DNA of 64,000 bases, taken from Opitutales bacterium (GTDB lineage Bacteria > Verrucomicrobiota > Verrucomicrobiia > Opitutales > JABSRG01). The stretch lies in NCBI GenBank assembly GCA_028280845.1, contig JANQKZ010000038.1, positions 285,876 to 349,875 of the forward strand, in the 5' to 3' direction. Positions 62,104 to 64,000 of this stretch are shown in pieces; positions within the stretch are counted from its first letter, which is position 1, and each line of letters begins with the position of its first letter. The position numbers were made by a program, and so were the translations under genes. A model generated the notes under the pieces. The model worked only from the letters and a program-made list of their open reading frames with translations, was not told where the DNA came from and did no database searches.

Positions 62104-62411
62104 GATCACAGGCTTCAAGTGGCGTTTTTACTGGATTGTGGTCTCAGCTGCATTGCCGAATTCCAGCTCATCGCTTCAACTCCTCAGATGTGTTGAACTG
62201 CATTTTAAAACACCTCCTCCTGGAGCTTGGCCTTGTTACGTGTGGCGATCGCTCTCACTTGGGGAACCAAAGCCATCGGAATCGATGACGTCTTTGATGA
62301 CTACTCAGGCAAAGTTATATTCGCCGCCTCTACCTCGATCAAAGGGACCCAGCCACACAGCATCACTTTTATGCCTTCGATACTGGCACCTGGATCCTAC
62401 TTTAACACACT
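62104..62411. other. Gene-free 308 bp between convergent genes
   Basis: Lies between the SGNH hydrolase (+) and recR (-). Short open frames exist (for example one from a TTG at 62227), but none has a ribosome site, signal peptide or family resemblance. No clear terminator hairpin was seen. Confidence 0.4.
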
Positions 62412-63017
62412 TTAATCCTCTTCCATCACCGTTCGGCCTTCTAATGCGCTTTTGAGCGTAACCGAATCCGCATAAGTGATCCCTCCTCCGCTAGGCAGTC
62501 CAAATCCAATCCGGGTGACTTTGACTGGCCGCGGAACCCCGCTCACTAAGGTTTCCTGAATATAGTGACAGGTCGCTTCACCCTCGATATCGTTACTCAA
62601 GGCCAGAATCAATTCCTCCACCTCTCCGGAATTCAGCCGTTCCTTCAAGCTGGCCAGATTGATGTCCTCCGGGCCAACGCCGTGGATAGGCGACAGCTTT
62701 CCATGGAGAACATGATACGTTCCCCGAAAAGCGCCGCTCTTCTCCAAAGCAAACAGATCAGGAATCTGTTCCACCACACATACCTGTGCCCGGTTTCGTA
62801 CAGGATCCGAGTAAATCGGGCAAAGCTCCCCCTCCGTAATATTCCCGGTGATGGAGCAACGGTGAACTTTTTCCCGGGCAGCTTCCAAGGCGACAATCAA
62901 TTCCCCCGTCCGCTCTGGCTTTTCCACAAGCAAGTGCAGGGCAATCCGTTCGGCTGAGCGATACCCCAACCCGGGAAGCCGCTTCAAAAGCGACTGCAGC
63001 TGATCAAGAGATTCCAT
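62412..63017 (-). CDS. recR: Recombination mediator RecR, zinc finger altered
   Basis: The 201-residue protein has the RecR layout: HhH region (LLKRLPGLGYRSAERIALHLL), a zinc-finger position, a Toprim domain (QVCVVEQIPDLFALEKSGAF, HGVGPEDINL) and the C-terminal GLPSGGGITYADSVTL. The usual four cysteines CxxC...CxxC are reduced to two: C54 and C66 remain, while positions 57 and 69 are Thr and Tyr. RecR works with RecO/RecF in loading RecA at gaps. ybaB lies just upstream, the usual dnaX-ybaB-recR order in part. Confidence 0.93.
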   Translation of the reverse strand: MESLDQLQSLLKRLPGLGYRSAERIALHLLVEKPERTGELIVALEAAREKVHRCSITGNITEGELCPIYSDPVRNRAQVCVVEQIPDLFALEKSGAFRGTYHVLHGKLSPIHGVGPEDINLASLKERLNSGEVEELILALSNDIEGEATCHYIQETLVSGVPRPVKVTRIGFGLPSGGGITYADSVTLKSALEGRTVMEED

Positions 63018-63111
63018 GGTAATGACGAGTGTCTCGTGTCTAATGACTCAATTTAATGTAAGTTGCCGGATCGACCAGTGTCAGATCACTCCACCTGGAC
63101 ATTGGCGGAGC

Positions 63112-63420
63112 CTACATCAACCCCGGCATCTGGAACCCTGCGGAGACTTTTTGCATCTCCTCGTCATTCAGAGCCTTTGCTTGCTTAGAGGCATCTTTCA
63201 CAGCCTCTAACAAGGTTTCTTCCACCATTTCCGCGTCTTCCTTCAAGAATTCCGGATCGACCTTCAGGGAACGAAACTCTCCCGCCCCGGTAATCACAAC
63301 TTTGATGGCTCCCCCTCCGGCCGATACCTCGATTTCGCGATTGGCCAGCTCTTCCTGCAGAGCTTCCATCTTCTTTTGCATCTTCTGTGCTTGCTTCAGT
63401 AATTTACCTACACCTGCCAT
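63112..63420 (-). CDS. ybaB: YbaB/EbfC nucleoid-associated protein
   Basis: This 102-residue protein matches the YbaB/EbfC family: GKLLKQAQKMQKKMEALQEEL, then VSAGGGAIKVVITGAGEFRSLKVDPEFL and the C-terminal helix ending FQMPGLM. It binds DNA as a dimer. It precedes recR on the same strand with a 94-bp gap, the conserved pairing. Confidence 0.93.
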   Translation of the reverse strand: MAGVGKLLKQAQKMQKKMEALQEELANREIEVSAGGGAIKVVITGAGEFRSLKVDPEFLKEDAEMVEETLLEAVKDASKQAKALNDEEMQKVSAGFQMPGLM

Positions 63421-63514
63421 TTTTGTTTAAGCCTATTTTAGGGTTTGGATTGAAAGGGTTTTGCCAGCATGGGTCAGAAATTCTCTGGATGGCAAGGACG
63501 CAGTCGCCCGGCTT

Positions 63515-64000
63515 TCAAGCTCGGGCGCTCAAAATCGAGGCGAGTCCCTCACGATAAGACGGGTAGCGGGGTGTCCAACCGGTCGCCACCCGTATAGCCT
63601 GGCTGTTGACCTTTCGACTTTTCGGTTGTCTCCAATTGGGTTTCCCCTGCCTATCCGGAGCGATCCATTCCGGTGGAAAATAACCCAGCTTCCGGGCAAT
63701 CCAATCCACCATGGCCGACTTCATCACAGGGGCGTGATCGGTTAAATTAAAGATCGCCTGGATTTCGGGTGTCTCTCGTGTCCAGAGCGCAAACAGAGCA
63801 TCTACCACATCATCCCGATGAATCAGGTTCACATAATACGCCCCATCTCCTTCCATTTTCCCCTCAGCTTCCCGGACTTGTCGCACCATATAACTCCGAT
63901 CCGGTCCATATAACCCTCCCAGACGCAGAACCGTGCGGGAACTAAAAGTGGAAATTCCAAGGGCGAGCTCCTCAGCCAGACGCAGGAGCCCTGGACGCGT
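63515..64000 (-). CDS. NAD-dependent epimerase-like protein (5' end beyond window)
   Basis: The frame is open to the window edge. Reading inward it gives SSRTVLRLGGLYGPDRSYMVRQV, then INLIHRDDVVDALFAL-type sequence (YVNLIHRDDVVDAL), VMKSAMVDWIARKLG and the C-terminal VATGWTPRYPSYREGLASI. This is the second half of an SDR-extended epimerase (YeeZ/YbjT-like). The nucleotide-binding part lies outside the window. A separate gene from the one at 58955. Confidence 0.8.
   Translation of the reverse strand, partial: TRPGLLRLAEELALGISTFSSRTVLRLGGLYGPDRSYMVRQVREAEGKMEGDGAYYVNLIHRDDVVDALFALWTRETPEIQAIFNLTDHAPVMKSAMVDWIARKLGYFPPEWIAPDRQGKPNWRQPKSRKVNSQAIRVATGWTPRYPSYREGLASILSARA

Noticed and set aside
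62227..62415. Possible 62-residue gene between the SGNH hydrolase and recR
   Set aside because: TTG start without ribosome site, runs into the recR 3' end, no similarity recognised.
1..64000. CRISPR arrays, tRNA or rRNA genes, transposases and integrases
   Set aside because: Looked for in spacers on both strands; no regular spaced repeats, cloverleaf-like stretches or recombinase motifs were recognised by eye. A tool search could still find a tRNA that I missed.

Overview
The window looks like a chromosomal segment of a Verrucomicrobiota bacterium, most likely class Opitutia (Opitutales/Puniceicoccales). The main pointer is the TonB-dependent receptor at 30096-33086, whose mature N-terminus carries the LSPFEV-type motif followed by a repeated-plug region, a form I associate with Opitutales receptors. 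Supporting points are secreted glycoside hydrolases, a TAT-exported Gfo/Idh/MocA protein, DUF1080 and DUF5069 proteins, SHD1-thioredoxin proteins and GH130. Base composition is moderately GC-rich, with a visibly AT-richer island at about 34.6-40.8 kb. No rRNA, tRNA, CRISPR array, transposase or integrase was recognised.

Region 1 (1-13.4 kb) is a probable beta-1,3-glucan (laminarin-type) utilisation locus. It holds the end of a sugar MFS transporter, a PhyH-family oxygenase, a secreted clan GH-A hydrolase, a large cytoplasmic GH94-like phosphorylase (best guess a beta-1,3-oligoglucan phosphorylase), a secreted double-catalytic enzyme ending in GH17, a GPH-type sugar:cation symporter, three tandem paralogues of a secreted protein with two TonB-C-like modules, and a GH16 laminarinase. 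Four gene starts here and the distant TonB receptor (30 kb) share a 24-bp dyad with core TGCA-N6-TGCA (degenerate in two copies). A LacI-family regulator (33.2 kb) follows the receptor. I infer one regulon: outer-membrane uptake, extracellular and periplasmic cleavage, symport and phosphorolysis.

Region 2 (13.5-34.3 kb) holds a complete tripartite RND efflux pump (outer-membrane factor, adaptor, pump), an autoregulated-looking DUF2975/XRE pair behind a perfect 28-bp inverted repeat, an S23-type four-helix protein, a beta-CASP RNase-like MBL protein, a Gfo/Idh/MocA oxidoreductase, two Skp/OmpH-like proteins, a tRNA-wobble modification pair (MnmM-like methyltransferase plus MnmC1-like FAD oxidase), a NatAB-type ABC exporter, the TonB receptor and the LacI regulator.

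Region 3 (34.6-40.8 kb) is a run of unrelated single genes, all on the + strand and each with its own spacer: SDR, a secreted LamG-like protein, ClbS/DfsB, nitrilase, VOC, a frameshifted YdeI-like gene, DUF5069, a TfoX-like protein and a secreted orphan. It includes a MarR remnant and one attC-like hairpin. It resembles a decayed gene-cassette array.

Region 4 (41-64 kb) is mostly housekeeping: ilvA, thioredoxin-like proteins, a SIS protein, glnS, a prepilin peptidase, aroE, a SirB1-like protein, the PLP-binding YggS protein, LysR, a structured gene-free stretch with DnaA-box-like 9-mers, two adjacent Rieske-fused enzymes (Rieske-glutamate-synthase-like and Rieske-ThDP enzyme), deoC, a GH130 mannosylglucose phosphorylase, an epimerase and GT2 pair, an SGNH hydrolase, recR, ybaB and a truncated epimerase. 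The Rieske pair, the triple TonB-C-like paralogues with the shared operator, and the cassette-like island are the parts most worth experimental attention.
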